Source: Collinsella sp.
GTDB taxonomy: Bacteria; Actinomycetota; Coriobacteriia; Coriobacteriales; Coriobacteriaceae
Direction: 5' to 3'
Length of the DNA stretch: 64,000 nucleotides
Assembly (NCBI GenBank): GCA_018382125.1
Contig: JAGZQO010000002.1
Coordinates: 1 to 64,000 of the forward strand
The translations under genes were made by a program, and so were the position numbers. This document shows, one piece after another, positions 27,301 through 35,709 of this stretch. The number at the start of each line of letters is the position of its first letter. Position 1 is the stretch's first letter. Below the pieces are notes generated by a model. That model had not been told where the DNA came from. It ran no database searches and worked only from the letters and a program-made list of their open reading frames with translations.

Positions 27301-28104
27301 CGCGTGATCATCCCCGTGTTCCCCGGCAACAACTGCGAGTACGACAGCGCCCGCGCCTTCCGTGCCGCCGGTGCCGAGGCCGACACCTTCGTGATTAACA
27401 ACCTCACGCCCGAGGCCGTCGCCGAGAGCACCCGCGAGCTTGCCCGCCGCATCCGTGCAAGCCAGATCGTTATGATCCCCGGCGGCTTCTCGGGCGGCGA
27501 CGAGCCCGACGGCTCTGCCAAGTTCATCACGGCGTTCTTCCGCGCTCCCGAGGTCACCGAGGCAGTCCGCGACCTGCTCAAGGCCCGCGATGGCCTGATG
27601 CTGGGCATCTGCAACGGCTTCCAGGCCCTGATCAAGCTCGGCCTGGTGCCCTACGGCGACATCGTCGACGCCACGCCCGATGCGCCCACGTTGACGTTCA
27701 ACACCATCGGTCGCCACCAGAGCCGTCTGGTGCGCACCCGCATCTCGTCCAACTTGTCCCCGTGGCTGTCGCAGTGCAGCCTGGACGACCCCTACACCGT
27801 CGCCATCAGCCACGGCGAGGGCCGCTTTGTCGCCAATGACGAAGTGCTCGCCCAGCTGATCGCCAACGGCCAGGTCGCCACGCAGTACGTGGGCGAGAAC
27901 GGCAAGCCCAGCATGGATCTCTCCGTCAACCCCAACGGCTCCGCACTCGCCATCGAGGGCATCACGAGCCCCGACGGCCGCGTCCTGGGCAAGATGGGCC
28001 ATGCCGAGCGTCGCGGCGACAACCTGTACCGCAACGTGCCCGAGCATGTCCCCAGCGATAAGTTCATGCCGATCTTTGAGAGCGGCGTGGCCTACTTCGC
28101 TTAA
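24358..28104 (+). CDS. purL: Phosphoribosylformylglycinamidine synthase (single-chain PurL)
   Basis: This 1,248-residue enzyme converts FGAR, ATP and glutamine to FGAM in purine synthesis. The N-terminal part is PurS-like, followed by the linker, two AIR-synthase-like halves (with NDFGAGGVSVAVGELADGL and KDSMSGSFED), then a class I glutaminase with nucleophile Cys1085 in GICNGFQ and His1152 in HGEGRF. This is the fused form seen in proteobacteria and many clostridia-like anaerobes; many other Gram-positives use separate PurS, PurL and PurQ. AGGAA sites precede the ATG at 24358; a frame open from 24250 is not coding. A terminator follows. Confidence 0.97.
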   Translation: MVSRIYVEKKPGFDVEAQQLKGELTEILGIKGIEALRIINRYDVEGIDEELFRSCVPTVFSEPQVDVTYDELPASDGAVFAVEFLPGQFDQRADSASECVQLISQGERPAVRSAKVYMISGNLDEAAIKAIKHYVVNPVEARIASLDLPETLHVETPEPQPVEVLDGFRELDEAGLAAFISERGLAMDEADIAFCQQYFRDEDRDPTITEIRVIDTYWSDHCRHTTFGTVLDDVTIDDAVVQQAFDRYMEMRHELGRDAKPVCLMDMGTIGAKYLKKTGVMTDVDESEEINACTVKVKVDVDGEDQDWLFLFKNETHNHPTEIEPFGGAATCVGGAIRDPLSGRSYVYQAMRVTGAGDPTVPVSETLEGKLPQRKLVTTAAAGYSSYGNQIGLATGQVNELYHPGYVAKRMEVGAVVGATPANHVRRECPAPTDKIILLGDRTGRDGIGGATGSSKTQNTESIETSGAEVQKGNAPVERKLQRLFRRGDACRLIKRCNDFGAGGVSVAVGELADGLYVDLDTVTKKYDGLDGTELAISESQERMACAVADGDVEEFMGYAAEENLEATVIAEVTAEPRMRMAWNGVAIVDLSREFLNSNGAPKHQVAHVCARSVWQPSWAGTTLAERMTSLVTDLNVASNKGLSERFDSTIGAATVLMPFGGKTQLTPSSAMVAKFPVDGETTTASAMAWGFNPYLMEADQFAGAYLSVVESIAKLVAAGFEHKRAYLSFQEYFERLRTEAERWGKPMAAVLGALMAQVDLGAGAIGGKDSMSGSFEDETGELNVPPTLISFAVAVGKAARAVSPEFKGLTHRVVRIAPATYGEDYRPEAQQLLAAFDAVEALTATGDALAVSTPGYGCGAESLFKMCVGNQIGIELAEDVDVESLFTPLYGSFIVELAEDAELPEVADGVVVEPLGTTVEGYVIDTGSEVIELAELQEAWESGIEGVFAYRSVGETPEVETIDFRAKDIHVYGGAKIARPRVIIPVFPGNNCEYDSARAFRAAGAEADTFVINNLTPEAVAESTRELARRIRASQIVMIPGGFSGGDEPDGSAKFITAFFRAPEVTEAVRDLLKARDGLMLGICNGFQALIKLGLVPYGDIVDATPDAPTLTFNTIGRHQSRLVRTRISSNLSPWLSQCSLDDPYTVAISHGEGRFVANDEVLAQLIANGQVATQYVGENGKPSMDLSVNPNGSALAIEGITSPDGRVLGKMGHAERRGDNLYRNVPEHVPSDKFMPIFESGVAYFA

Positions 28105-28142
28105 ACCTTTCCCATCGGGTACAATCCCCTCGGGTAACAACA

Positions 28143-28178
28143 CCCGCCACCGACACATCCGGTGGCGGGTTCTTTTTT
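28143..28178 (+). terminator. Terminator of purL
   Basis: A perfect 10-bp stem CCCGCCACCG/CGGTGGCGGG with a seven-base loop is followed by TTCTTTTTT. It lies between purL and the DMT transporter gene. Confidence 0.92.
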
Positions 28179-28203
28179 GCTTCGCGCATACAGGAAGGAC
28201 ATC

Positions 28204-29139
28204 ATGGAAAGCCGCAAGCCGTATCTCGCCACCCTGCCCGGACTCATCCTGGGCTGCCTCGTCTGCTGCGCGCTCTGGGGATCGGCTTTTCCCTGCATCA
28301 AGATCGGCTACGGCCTCTTTGGCATTCCCGCACACGACAGCGCCTCGCAGCTGCTCTTTGCGGGTCTGCGCTTCACCCTTGCCGGCATGCTGGTCATTGT
28401 TGGCATGAGCGTGGCCCAGCGCCGTCCGCTCGTTCCGCAAGTGCGCGATATCAAGCCCATCTGCATCTTGTCGCTCTTCCAGACCATCGGGCAGTACTTC
28501 TTTTTCTACCTGGGACTCTCGCGCGCCAGCGCCATGTCGAGTTCCATCATCGAGGCCAGCGCCAACTTCCTCGCAATCCTCTTTGCCGCCCTGGCATTTC
28601 ACACCGAGAAGCTCAATACGGCCAAGGTGCTTGGCTGTGCGCTGGGCTTTGCCGGCGTCGCGCTCGTCAACCTCTCGGGCGCAGATGGCACCTTTGGCTT
28701 CAGGCTCGATGGCGAGGGCTTTATCCTAGCCTCCACTGTCGCGGGTGCTCTTTCGACCTGCCTGATCGGCATCTTCTCGCGCAAGCATGACGGCGTCTTG
28801 CTCGCCGGCTGGCAGTTTTTAGTCGGAGGTTTGGTCCTTACCGCCATCGGGTTTTTGATGGGCGGCACGTTGTCCCCCACCGAAATCGCCCCCGCCATCG
28901 CGCTCATCATTTATATGGCACTCATTTCCGCCGTCGCGTACTCGCTGTGGTCGCGCCTGCTTGCCGTCAACCCCGTCAGCCGCGTCTCGGTCTTTGGGTT
29001 TATGAATCCCGTCTTTGGTGTGGTGCTGAGCGCGCTGCTGCTCGGCGAGGGCGCTGGCACGAGCCCCATTACCGTACTTGTTGCCCTGCTGTTGGTCTGC
29101 AGCGGCATCATCATCGTCAACAGGCCCAAAAAGGCCTAA
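28204..29139 (+). CDS. DMT-superfamily transporter (EamA)
   Basis: This 311-residue membrane protein has ten hydrophobic segments in two EamA repeats; the first contains ALWGSAFPCIKIGYG and the second YMALISAVAYSLWSRLLAVNPVSRVSVFGFMNPVFGVVLSALL-type sequence. Members export amino acids or other metabolites. The substrate is not known. GGAAGG precedes the ATG at 28204, so the 14 extra upstream codons are unlikely to be used. Confidence 0.88.
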   Translation: MESRKPYLATLPGLILGCLVCCALWGSAFPCIKIGYGLFGIPAHDSASQLLFAGLRFTLAGMLVIVGMSVAQRRPLVPQVRDIKPICILSLFQTIGQYFFFYLGLSRASAMSSSIIEASANFLAILFAALAFHTEKLNTAKVLGCALGFAGVALVNLSGADGTFGFRLDGEGFILASTVAGALSTCLIGIFSRKHDGVLLAGWQFLVGGLVLTAIGFLMGGTLSPTEIAPAIALIIYMALISAVAYSLWSRLLAVNPVSRVSVFGFMNPVFGVVLSALLLGEGAGTSPITVLVALLLVCSGIIIVNRPKKA

Positions 29140-29205
29140 CGAGCTGCCCTTATTTAGCAGAAGGGATTCACATACTTTAGCTTAATGGAGTACATCGGTG
29201 AGCCG

Positions 29206-29238
29206 AGGGGCGCCACGCACGCCAGCGTGCGCCCTTTT
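29206..29238 (+). terminator. Probable terminator of the DMT gene
   Basis: A GC-rich imperfect hairpin in which GGGCGC and GCACGC pair with GCGTGCGCCC is followed by TTTTCC. It lies between two convergent genes. Confidence 0.55.
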
Positions 29239-29239
29239 C

Positions 29240-30382
29240 CTAGCGTATCTGGACGCCGGCCTTCTTTTTCTCGGCCTTGACGCGGTAGAGCTCCGCGTCG
29301 GCAGCGCGAAGCAAGTCTTGCCAGGTATCGACGCCGTCACCGACCCGTGCGTAGCCGATGGACATCCGCAACAGATACGGCACCTCGGCGCGCGCGAGCT
29401 CGTCGTTGATTGCCGCGCACAGACGTATGATGTCCTGTTCCGCTGCCGCCTTTTGAAGGACTACGAACTCATCGCCGCCATAACGTGCGATAAAGCTGCC
29501 AGACGCCGTGCAGACCTTTTTGAGCGCAGCAGATAAGACCTGAAGAGCATGATCACCCTCCACATGTCCATAGCGATCGTTAATCTGCTTAAAGCCGTCA
29601 GCGTCCATCATGAGAAGATACACATCGTCCGTATGACCAACATTTGAGAAGAGCGACAGCATATAGGTCTCAAAACGGTTGCGATTGTTGAGGCCAGTCA
29701 ACGGGTCGGTCGAGATGAGCTGCTCCTGGCAGATGATATAGAGCAGCAACATGCTAATCATTATGCCGACACAAAGGCCGGGCACCGAGTATACGACCTG
29801 AAAGGTACCGCCCACCAGGGCCGGAATGGCGAAAAATACCAAGGTTCGATAGATGGCCTTCGTCTGCAGGCTCTCGACCCTGCGAGATTGCACAAATGCA
29901 TGCAGGGACGTATGTATAACGTAACAGTAGCTGACGATGGGCTGGATCATATAGGCAAAGCCGCGACGATACACGCCCTGCGAATCGATATAGAACAGGG
30001 CGTGCGTCCAGTAACTGGTAAACGCCAGCACGACCACCAGAGCCGTAGGCAACGCTACAAGCACCACCCTATAGCGCGAGGTCAAAAGGCGAGAACCCTG
30101 CACCGTCTCGGAATAGATAAACCAAATGAGACACGCGATAGCAAAGAGCGAAAACGAAACCGCGTTGGAAATCCAGTTGGCAGCAATGCCCAACGTGCCG
30201 TCCACACCGTCCGAAAGCGTCCAGATCATATCGAATAATATGTACGCGGCAGAGGTGTAGCCAAGCATGCTAAACAATAGCTGCTGGGTGCTCGAGAACA
30301 AGGAGCGACGACTTCGCACGGCAAGCCCGATAAGAACAATCATGCATAGCAGGAATATCTCAATCTTGAGTGCCTTAACCAC
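29240..30382 (-). CDS. Membrane diguanylate cyclase (GGDEF)
   Basis: This is about 380 residues: an N-terminal half with six to seven hydrophobic segments, then a GGDEF domain beginning STDPLTGLNNRNRF, with an intact active-site GGDEF at 302-306 and the Asp-rich LLMMDADGFKQIND motif. It should make cyclic di-GMP in response to an unknown membrane signal. The start is uncertain: a TTG at 30400 lacks a ribosome binding site, while the GTG at 30382 has AAGGGA upstream. No EAL or PilZ gene is near, so the effector is elsewhere. Confidence 0.9.
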   Translation of the reverse strand: MVKALKIEIFLLCMIVLIGLAVRSRRSLFSSTQQLLFSMLGYTSAAYILFDMIWTLSDGVDGTLGIAANWISNAVSFSLFAIACLIWFIYSETVQGSRLLTSRYRVVLVALPTALVVVLAFTSYWTHALFYIDSQGVYRRGFAYMIQPIVSYCYVIHTSLHAFVQSRRVESLQTKAIYRTLVFFAIPALVGGTFQVVYSVPGLCVGIMISMLLLYIICQEQLISTDPLTGLNNRNRFETYMLSLFSNVGHTDDVYLLMMDADGFKQINDRYGHVEGDHALQVLSAALKKVCTASGSFIARYGGDEFVVLQKAAAEQDIIRLCAAINDELARAEVPYLLRMSIGYARVGDGVDTWQDLLRAADAELYRVKAEKKKAGVQIR

Positions 30383-30484
30383 TAGACGCCATCCCTTCAA
30401 TATCCGAATGGTCAGAATCGCCCAATTCGAATCAGGGCAATAAACACCCCTTTACTCCGCAGGGGTAAAGGGAATCATAGCAAA

Positions 30485-30524
30485 GCGCCCGAACATCACT
30501 GCAAAACAGTTTCTGTTCGGGCGC
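30485..30524. terminator. Hairpin after the KdgT-type gene
   Basis: A perfect 11-bp stem GCGCCCGAACA/TGTTCGGGCGC with an inner ACTG/CAGT pairing lies 48 bases after the permease stop. Only a short U-run follows on the minus strand, so termination is likely but not certain. Confidence 0.55.
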
Positions 30525-30571
30525 TCGGACGGCGCGAATTGCACGCCGGAATCAATTATCGGTAACGGCCG

Positions 30572-31594
30572 TTACTCGCCATCGATGTCGGTCGCGACGG
30601 CCTCCTCGATGGCCTCGACACCGGCAGGCGACAGGTCCTCCTTGCCCTGGCAGAACTTCTTGTCGACCCAGCCGGTCAGAATCGGAGCCATGATTGCCGT
30701 GATGATAACGGCAGTGGCGATCTGGGCGTACGCGGTGGGCGCAAGCTCGGCGTAGCGCGGCGCGACCTCGGCGAGAGCAACCGGCGTGGTCATAGCCGTG
30801 CCGGCGATGGTGGAACAAGCCACGGCAGCCTTGCCGTTACCACCGCACAGGCGCTCGAACGCAAAGGTGATGGGACCGACGACAAACAGCGTGACAAGGC
30901 CCAGCAAGATGCCGGAAATACCACCGGCGATGAAGCTCGAAAGGCTCATGGACGCACCGAGCTGAAAACCAATTACAGCGATCGCGGGATTGGCGCCGGG
31001 AACCAGCAGGTTCTTGATAAACGGGAACAGGTTGCCCAGAACCATGCCGATAACGAGCGGCAAAATGGAGCCGATGATAGTACCGACAGGGATGTTGGCA
31101 AGACCCGAAACACCAAGGATGATCATCGTGACGGCGGGGCCGGCCGTAAAGAACAGGATACCGACGGCGCCCTGCTCGGACTCATCGCCGAACTCGCCCA
31201 TGATGCCCGTATAGAGCGCCATGTTGCAAAACGTAATGCCGCCGATGATAGACACGGAGCTCAGACCCAGGAAGTTGTCGTTAAAGAAATATGCCACGCC
31301 TAGGCCGAGAGCCGCTGCGACGACCAGCTTGGGAATCAGCACGACGATACCGGTCTTGATGGCGCCCGGCGTGGACTTAAAGCTGATGCCGGCGCCCACG
31401 AACAGCAGGATCGCGGCGACGATGGTATTGGAGCCACCGCGGCAGGCAGCCGTAAAGAAGCCGCCGATCTCAAAAACCTGCGGGCAGAAGGTGTTGAGCA
31501 AAAGACCGACGATCATCGGATAGATCATGATGTCGCCCGGGATGCGCGGAACCTTGAATTTCTTTTGCTCGTTGGCAGTCGCTTCCTGTGCCAT
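30572..31594 (-). CDS. 2-keto-3-deoxygluconate permease family protein
   Basis: This 340-residue membrane protein of the KdgT family has about ten hydrophobic segments, an opening with IPGDIMIYPMIVGLLLNTFCP, and conserved GGSNTIVAAILLFVGAGIS and AGTAMTTPVALAEVAP segments. KdgT imports the pectin breakdown product 2-keto-3-deoxygluconate with protons, but family members may carry other acids and no KDG kinase or aldolase gene is near. The ATG at 31594 begins the family-like sequence; a frame to 31624 is less likely. A GGGGG run precedes it. Confidence 0.85.
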   Translation of the reverse strand: MAQEATANEQKKFKVPRIPGDIMIYPMIVGLLLNTFCPQVFEIGGFFTAACRGGSNTIVAAILLFVGAGISFKSTPGAIKTGIVVLIPKLVVAAALGLGVAYFFNDNFLGLSSVSIIGGITFCNMALYTGIMGEFGDESEQGAVGILFFTAGPAVTMIILGVSGLANIPVGTIIGSILPLVIGMVLGNLFPFIKNLLVPGANPAIAVIGFQLGASMSLSSFIAGGISGILLGLVTLFVVGPITFAFERLCGGNGKAAVACSTIAGTAMTTPVALAEVAPRYAELAPTAYAQIATAVIITAIMAPILTGWVDKKFCQGKEDLSPAGVEAIEEAVATDIDGE

Positions 31595-31744
31595 GAAACC
31601 CCCATTTCCGCTGACGCGGAACAAAAGCCCACGTCATGCTTTGCTACAGTAAAGTTTGACCATGGTACCAGAAGAAATAGACCAGCTCGGTGAAAAATTC
31701 GACAAGTTGGGATGGAACGAGATTCGGCGCCCGCGACGCCACCC

Positions 31745-32068
31745 CTATATAAGGCTCAAGACAATATAGAGTACGATGCCCGAGACGCAGCACCACAGCA
31801 TCGATTTTGTCTTGACCGCCACGACCACGACGCCGACGGCCGCAATCCAGGGAACCAAGGCAGGCCAGAGTCCCGCGTCGAACGCGCCGGGGCTCACCAA
31901 GTCGTTGGCGACCAGCGCGGCAAAGGCAGCGGGCGGGATATAGCCCAGGGCCTCGGTAATGCGGGGCGACAGGGTCCGCCCGCGCAAGGCGAACGCCGGC
32001 GCGATGCGAAAGAACGCGATAGCAGCCCACGACGACAGCCACAGAACCAAGAACTCGTTAACGGGCAT
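31745..32068 (-). CDS. azlD: AzlD-family small membrane subunit
   Basis: This 107-residue protein has four hydrophobic segments and the AzlD pattern ALGYIPPAAFAALVANDL. AzlD pairs with AzlC to export branched-chain amino acids. The ATG at 32068 has GAGGT upstream and overlaps the azlC 3' end by 11 bases. The frame remains open further upstream, but that part lies inside azlC and is not coding in this frame. Confidence 0.88.
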   Translation of the reverse strand: MPVNEFLVLWLSSWAAIAFFRIAPAFALRGRTLSPRITEALGYIPPAAFAALVANDLVSPGAFDAGLWPALVPWIAAVGVVVVAVKTKSMLWCCVSGIVLYIVLSLI

Positions 32069-32750
32069 CGCGGGCACCTCTTCCGTCAAATACAGCATCG
32101 CACGCCAACGCAATGGCAATGCCGGCCACGACGCTTGCCGGCACGGCAATATTCGTGAGGCCCAAGAACTTGCATACGGCGACGGACACCGCGCCCGAAA
32201 CCGCCGCGACAACGTTGCCGCGCGACAGCCGCTGCGAAAAGAGCAGGCAGATAAAGAGCGAGGTGCAGACAAAGGCTGCAATGGCGGTGGGAACATCGAC
32301 AACGGCGCCGACGATGGTGCCCATCGTACACGAAACGCCCCATGTTGCGATGAGGATCACGTTGAGCACAAAGGACTCGCGCGGGCCCCAATCCTCCCCT
32401 TCAACCAACTTGGCAAGCGAGATGCCATATGCCTCCTCGGTAAGTGTCGCGGCAACAGCCAGCGTCTGACGCTTCGAGGCACCCGTCAGATGCGGCGCGA
32501 TCGATGCCGAGTAAAGCGCAAAACGCGAGGAGATGGCGGCAACGCTCGCGATAATCGAAGGTGCCGGCACGTCCGCCAGCCACAGGTTGCAGATCATAAA
32601 CTGGCCGCTGCCCGTCACAAACGTGCTGCTCAGGGCAAAGACCATCCAGGGCTCCATTCCCGTCTGCCCCATGATCATTCCGCACGGCGCGCCTATTGCA
32701 ACATAGGTAAGCATCACCGGCCAGACGGTTCTAACGATTTTGAACACCAT
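32058..32750 (-). CDS. azlC: AzlC-family branched-chain amino acid permease
   Basis: This protein of about 230 residues has AzlC features: VAIGAPCGMIMGQTG near the start, TFVTGSGQFM, and FALYSASIAPHL. It forms an exporter with AzlD for leucine, isoleucine or valine analogues. The ATG at 32750 begins the conserved part; an ATG at 32819 would add 23 residues with no clear benefit. The neighbouring Liv importer gene set lies 13 kb away, so both directions of branched-chain amino acid traffic are present in the window. Confidence 0.88.
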   Translation of the reverse strand: MVFKIVRTVWPVMLTYVAIGAPCGMIMGQTGMEPWMVFALSSTFVTGSGQFMICNLWLADVPAPSIIASVAAISSRFALYSASIAPHLTGASKRQTLAVAATLTEEAYGISLAKLVEGEDWGPRESFVLNVILIATWGVSCTMGTIVGAVVDVPTAIAAFVCTSLFICLLFSQRLSRGNVVAAVSGAVSVAVCKFLGLTNIAVPASVVAGIAIALACDAVFDGRGARDAR

Positions 32751-32876
32751 ACGCTTCTCATCCTGACAAGGTCTCCGAGCCGCATGTAGCGATACGGCAG
32801 AATCATCATCCGACAGCAACCGAGTTCACCTACAATTGCCACCGGATCGAAAGACACAACTTTTTAGGAAGTCATT

Positions 32877-33689
32877 ATGACAGCTATCGATCGAGACCGG
32901 GCGCGCGCGGCCTTCAAAAGCTACACCGATGCCTACGACGCCACCAACCCACGCATCGCGCTCAAAATCGAGCATACGTACCACGTGGCCGAGGCATGCG
33001 ATGCCGTAGCGCGCGAGCAGGGCTGGTCGTCAGAAGATATTGACCTGGCATGGCTTTGCGGCCTGCTACACGATATGGGCCGCTTTGAGCAGCTGCGACG
33101 CTGGGACACCTTTAAGGACGCCGAGAGCATGAGCCATGCGGCGCTGGGCATCGAGGTCCTCTTTGGCGAGAATTCCGCCGATGCACCCGCCGTAACGAGC
33201 ATCCGCGACTTTATCGATGACCCGGCAGAAGATGAGCTCATCCGAGCGAGCATTGCCTATCACAGCGATTTCCGCCTACCCGCGCAGCTCGACGTGCACA
33301 CGCGGAGCTTCTGCGATATCGTGCGCGATGGTGACAAGATCGACATTATGCGCACCATCGCCGACAGCACCGTCGACACTATCCTCAAGGTGGACGAGGA
33401 CGCGTTTCTAGCAAGTCGCTTTTCGGTACCGACGCTTGCCGCCTTTGACGAGCATCGGTGCGTCGCGCGCGACGAGCGCAACGAGCCGGCGGACTACCTG
33501 GTGGGGCTCGTCTGCTTTATGTTTGAGCTCGTCTATCCAGCAAGCCGCGCGCTGGCGCGCGAACAGGGCGATATCTACCGCCTGCTCGACGCACCCTTTG
33601 GCATTACGCGCCCCTTTACCAATCCCACCACGCAAGCGACCTGGGAGTGCCTAAAGGACGAGATGCGCGACTGGCTGGCGCGCGCCTAG
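32877..33689 (+). CDS. HD-domain phosphohydrolase
   Basis: This 270-residue protein has the metal-binding HD pattern: His in EHTYHVAEAC, the HD pair in LCGLLHDMGRFEQ, and a later Asp in the helical region (VRDGDKIDIMRTI). HD proteins hydrolyse nucleotides or phosphodiesters; no second domain indicates the substrate. It converges with the etfA gene, and the two ends overlap by 4 bases. A weak AGGAAG site precedes the ATG. Confidence 0.88.
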   Translation: MTAIDRDRARAAFKSYTDAYDATNPRIALKIEHTYHVAEACDAVAREQGWSSEDIDLAWLCGLLHDMGRFEQLRRWDTFKDAESMSHAALGIEVLFGENSADAPAVTSIRDFIDDPAEDELIRASIAYHSDFRLPAQLDVHTRSFCDIVRDGDKIDIMRTIADSTVDTILKVDEDAFLASRFSVPTLAAFDEHRCVARDERNEPADYLVGLVCFMFELVYPASRALAREQGDIYRLLDAPFGITRPFTNPTTQATWECLKDEMRDWLARA

Positions 33690-34891
33690 CGCTCAAGCTG
33701 GGCCAGCAGCTCCTCGACGACCTCGACGGCGTCCCCAACAACCTTGTACTGGGCAGCACCAAAAATGGGGGCATCCGGGTCCTCGTTGATGGCGATAATG
33801 CACTCCGCCCCACCGATGCCGGCAAGATGCTGGATGGCGCCCGAAACACCGATACTCACGAGAAGCTTGGGCGAAACCGATACGCCGGTCTGGCCAATCT
33901 GATGGCGATACTCCAACCAGCCGGCCTCCACGACAGGTCGCGTGCAACCAAGCTCGGCTCCCAGAGCCTTGGCGAGCCTTCGCATCAGGGGCAGATTCTT
34001 CTTGGAGCCAATGCCGCGGCCCACCACGACCAAGCGCTCGGCATCGGCGATCGAGGCCTGCTGCCCCCACTCCTCGGCGGGAATCGAGATCTCGACACGA
34101 GCCTTAACGTCTTCCGCAAGCATCACCTGGGTGATCGCGCCGGAACGGCCGTAGTCGAAGTCGGGCGCCTTAAAGATGCCGGGACGAACCGTTGCCATCT
34201 GGGGACGATGATTGGGGCAGACGATGGTGGCCATCAGGTTGCCGCCAAACGCCGGACGCGTCTGTTGCAGCAGCCCCGTCTCCGTATCCATCGAAAGTAC
34301 GGTGCAGTCAGCCGTAAGGCCCGTCTGCAAACGCACGGCAACGCCGGGTGCCAGTTCGCGGCCAAAAGCGGTCGCGCCGTATAGGATGGCCTCGGGTTTG
34401 CGTTCGGCTACCAAATCGCAGATCAAGCGGGCGTAGACCTCCGCATCGTTTTGGCGCAGGCGCTCGTCGCGACAGGCCAGGACTTCGTCGGCGCCCGCGC
34501 AAACCAGATGCTCCAGGTCGCCGAGAGAACCCTCGGGGCCCATACCGATCAGTGCCACCAGACGGCAGCCGCGAGCATCGGCAAGCTCGCGGCCCTTGCC
34601 CATAAGCTCATAGGCAACGGGAGTCACCGTATCGTGCTCGTCGGTCTGCACGAATACCCAAATGTCTCGATACGCATCGAGGTCAACCGCACCAGCGGCC
34701 TCGTCACGCTCGATCGAGATAGCGTTGACGGGACAGGCATCGACGCACCCGCCGCACAAGATGCAGCCTTCGGTCACGCGGGCGCATCGGCTGGGTCGCT
34801 CGCCTTCCACTACGATGCCGCCCGAGGCACAGGCGCGAACGCAGCGACCGCAGCCGATACAGGCTTCGCTATCGATAATCAGTCCGCTCAT
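33686..34891 (-). CDS. etfA: Electron transfer flavoprotein alpha subunit with ferredoxin domain
   Basis: This is a 401-residue EtfA. Residues 1-60 form a two-cluster ferredoxin domain: CxxCxxCxxxC at Cys11/14/17/21 and Cys43/46/49/53, each fit for a [4Fe-4S] cluster. The remainder is EtfA, with the FAD-binding C-terminal part (VSIGVSGAIQHLAGIGGAECIIAINEDPDAPIFG). An N-terminal ferredoxin domain marks the LctC type, which belongs to electron-bifurcating lactate dehydrogenase complexes. It follows etfB with no gap (stop, then ATG). Third gene of the dld-etfB-etfA unit. Confidence 0.94.
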   Translation of the reverse strand: MSGLIIDSEACIGCGRCVRACASGGIVVEGERPSRCARVTEGCILCGGCVDACPVNAISIERDEAAGAVDLDAYRDIWVFVQTDEHDTVTPVAYELMGKGRELADARGCRLVALIGMGPEGSLGDLEHLVCAGADEVLACRDERLRQNDAEVYARLICDLVAERKPEAILYGATAFGRELAPGVAVRLQTGLTADCTVLSMDTETGLLQQTRPAFGGNLMATIVCPNHRPQMATVRPGIFKAPDFDYGRSGAITQVMLAEDVKARVEISIPAEEWGQQASIADAERLVVVGRGIGSKKNLPLMRRLAKALGAELGCTRPVVEAGWLEYRHQIGQTGVSVSPKLLVSIGVSGAIQHLAGIGGAECIIAINEDPDAPIFGAAQYKVVGDAVEVVEELLAQLER

Positions 34892-35707
34892 CTATACCAT
34901 CCCCTCGATAATCTTGGCAAGTTCTACCGCCTGCTCGGACGCCGCCCCCTCAACGGCCTCGCACGTTTGGTCACGGTCGGGCACAAACGAGCGCACGACC
35001 TGTGTCGGCGACCCGGCAAGACCGCAACGCGCGGGGTCGGCGTTCACGTCGGCGGCACTGACCACGCGCACGTCCGCCTCCTCCGCCGCGCGAATACCGG
35101 CAATACTCGGCATACGCAACTGGCCAATCTCCTTGGCAGTCGTCATCGCGCACGGCATCTCAAGATACACCGTCTCCTCGCCGGCATCGCATCCGTGAAT
35201 GAGCGCCAGCGAGCCACAGGTCGTAAAGCCCGCACTCTGCACGCAACTCACGTCGGTCACGCAGGGAATCTCAAAGGCACCGGCAAGCTCGGGACCAATC
35301 TGGGCCGTATCGCCATCCACCGCCATCTTGCCGCAGATGAGCAGGTCGAAGTCCTCGTCGAGCGCCTCGATGCCGCATTTGAGAGCATAGGTGGTCGCCA
35401 GGGTATCGGCACCTGCAAAGGCGCGATCGGTCAGCAGCAGCGCGTCGTCGGCGCCTCGGGCGATGCAGTCGCGCAGCAGCGACTCGGTCGCGGGGATGCC
35501 CATCGACACCACCGTCACGCGCACATCCATGCCAAAGCCGATAAAGTCGTCCTTCAGCGCCAGCGCGCATTCCAAAGCGCTCGCATCAAAGGGATTAACG
35601 ACCGCCTGCTTGCCATCGCGCACGATGGTATTGGTCTTGGGGTCCATCTTGACCTCGGTGCTTCCCGGCACGGCCTTGACGCACACCACCATATGGAAAT
35701 CGCTCAT
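34892..35707 (-). CDS. etfB: Electron transfer flavoprotein beta subunit
   Basis: This 271-residue EtfB has VCVKAVPGSTEVKMDPKTNTIVRDG near the start, NPFDASALECALALKD, and the ADTLATTYALKCGIEAL nucleotide-binding region. In bifurcating complexes EtfB carries the FAD that splits electrons. A GTG two codons upstream overlaps the stop of the dehydrogenase gene (GTGA); the ATG at 35707 is better spaced from GGGGG. It is coupled to both neighbours. Confidence 0.94.
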   Translation of the reverse strand: MSDFHMVVCVKAVPGSTEVKMDPKTNTIVRDGKQAVVNPFDASALECALALKDDFIGFGMDVRVTVVSMGIPATESLLRDCIARGADDALLLTDRAFAGADTLATTYALKCGIEALDEDFDLLICGKMAVDGDTAQIGPELAGAFEIPCVTDVSCVQSAGFTTCGSLALIHGCDAGEETVYLEMPCAMTTAKEIGQLRMPSIAGIRAAEEADVRVVSAADVNADPARCGLAGSPTQVVRSFVPDRDQTCEAVEGAASEQAVELAKIIEGMV

Positions 35708-35709
35708 CT

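Noticed and set aside
26128..28602. An 824-codon minus-strand frame opposite purL
   Set aside because: It is a shadow of purL and the DMT gene with low-complexity Gly/Ala/Asp composition and no recognisable domain.
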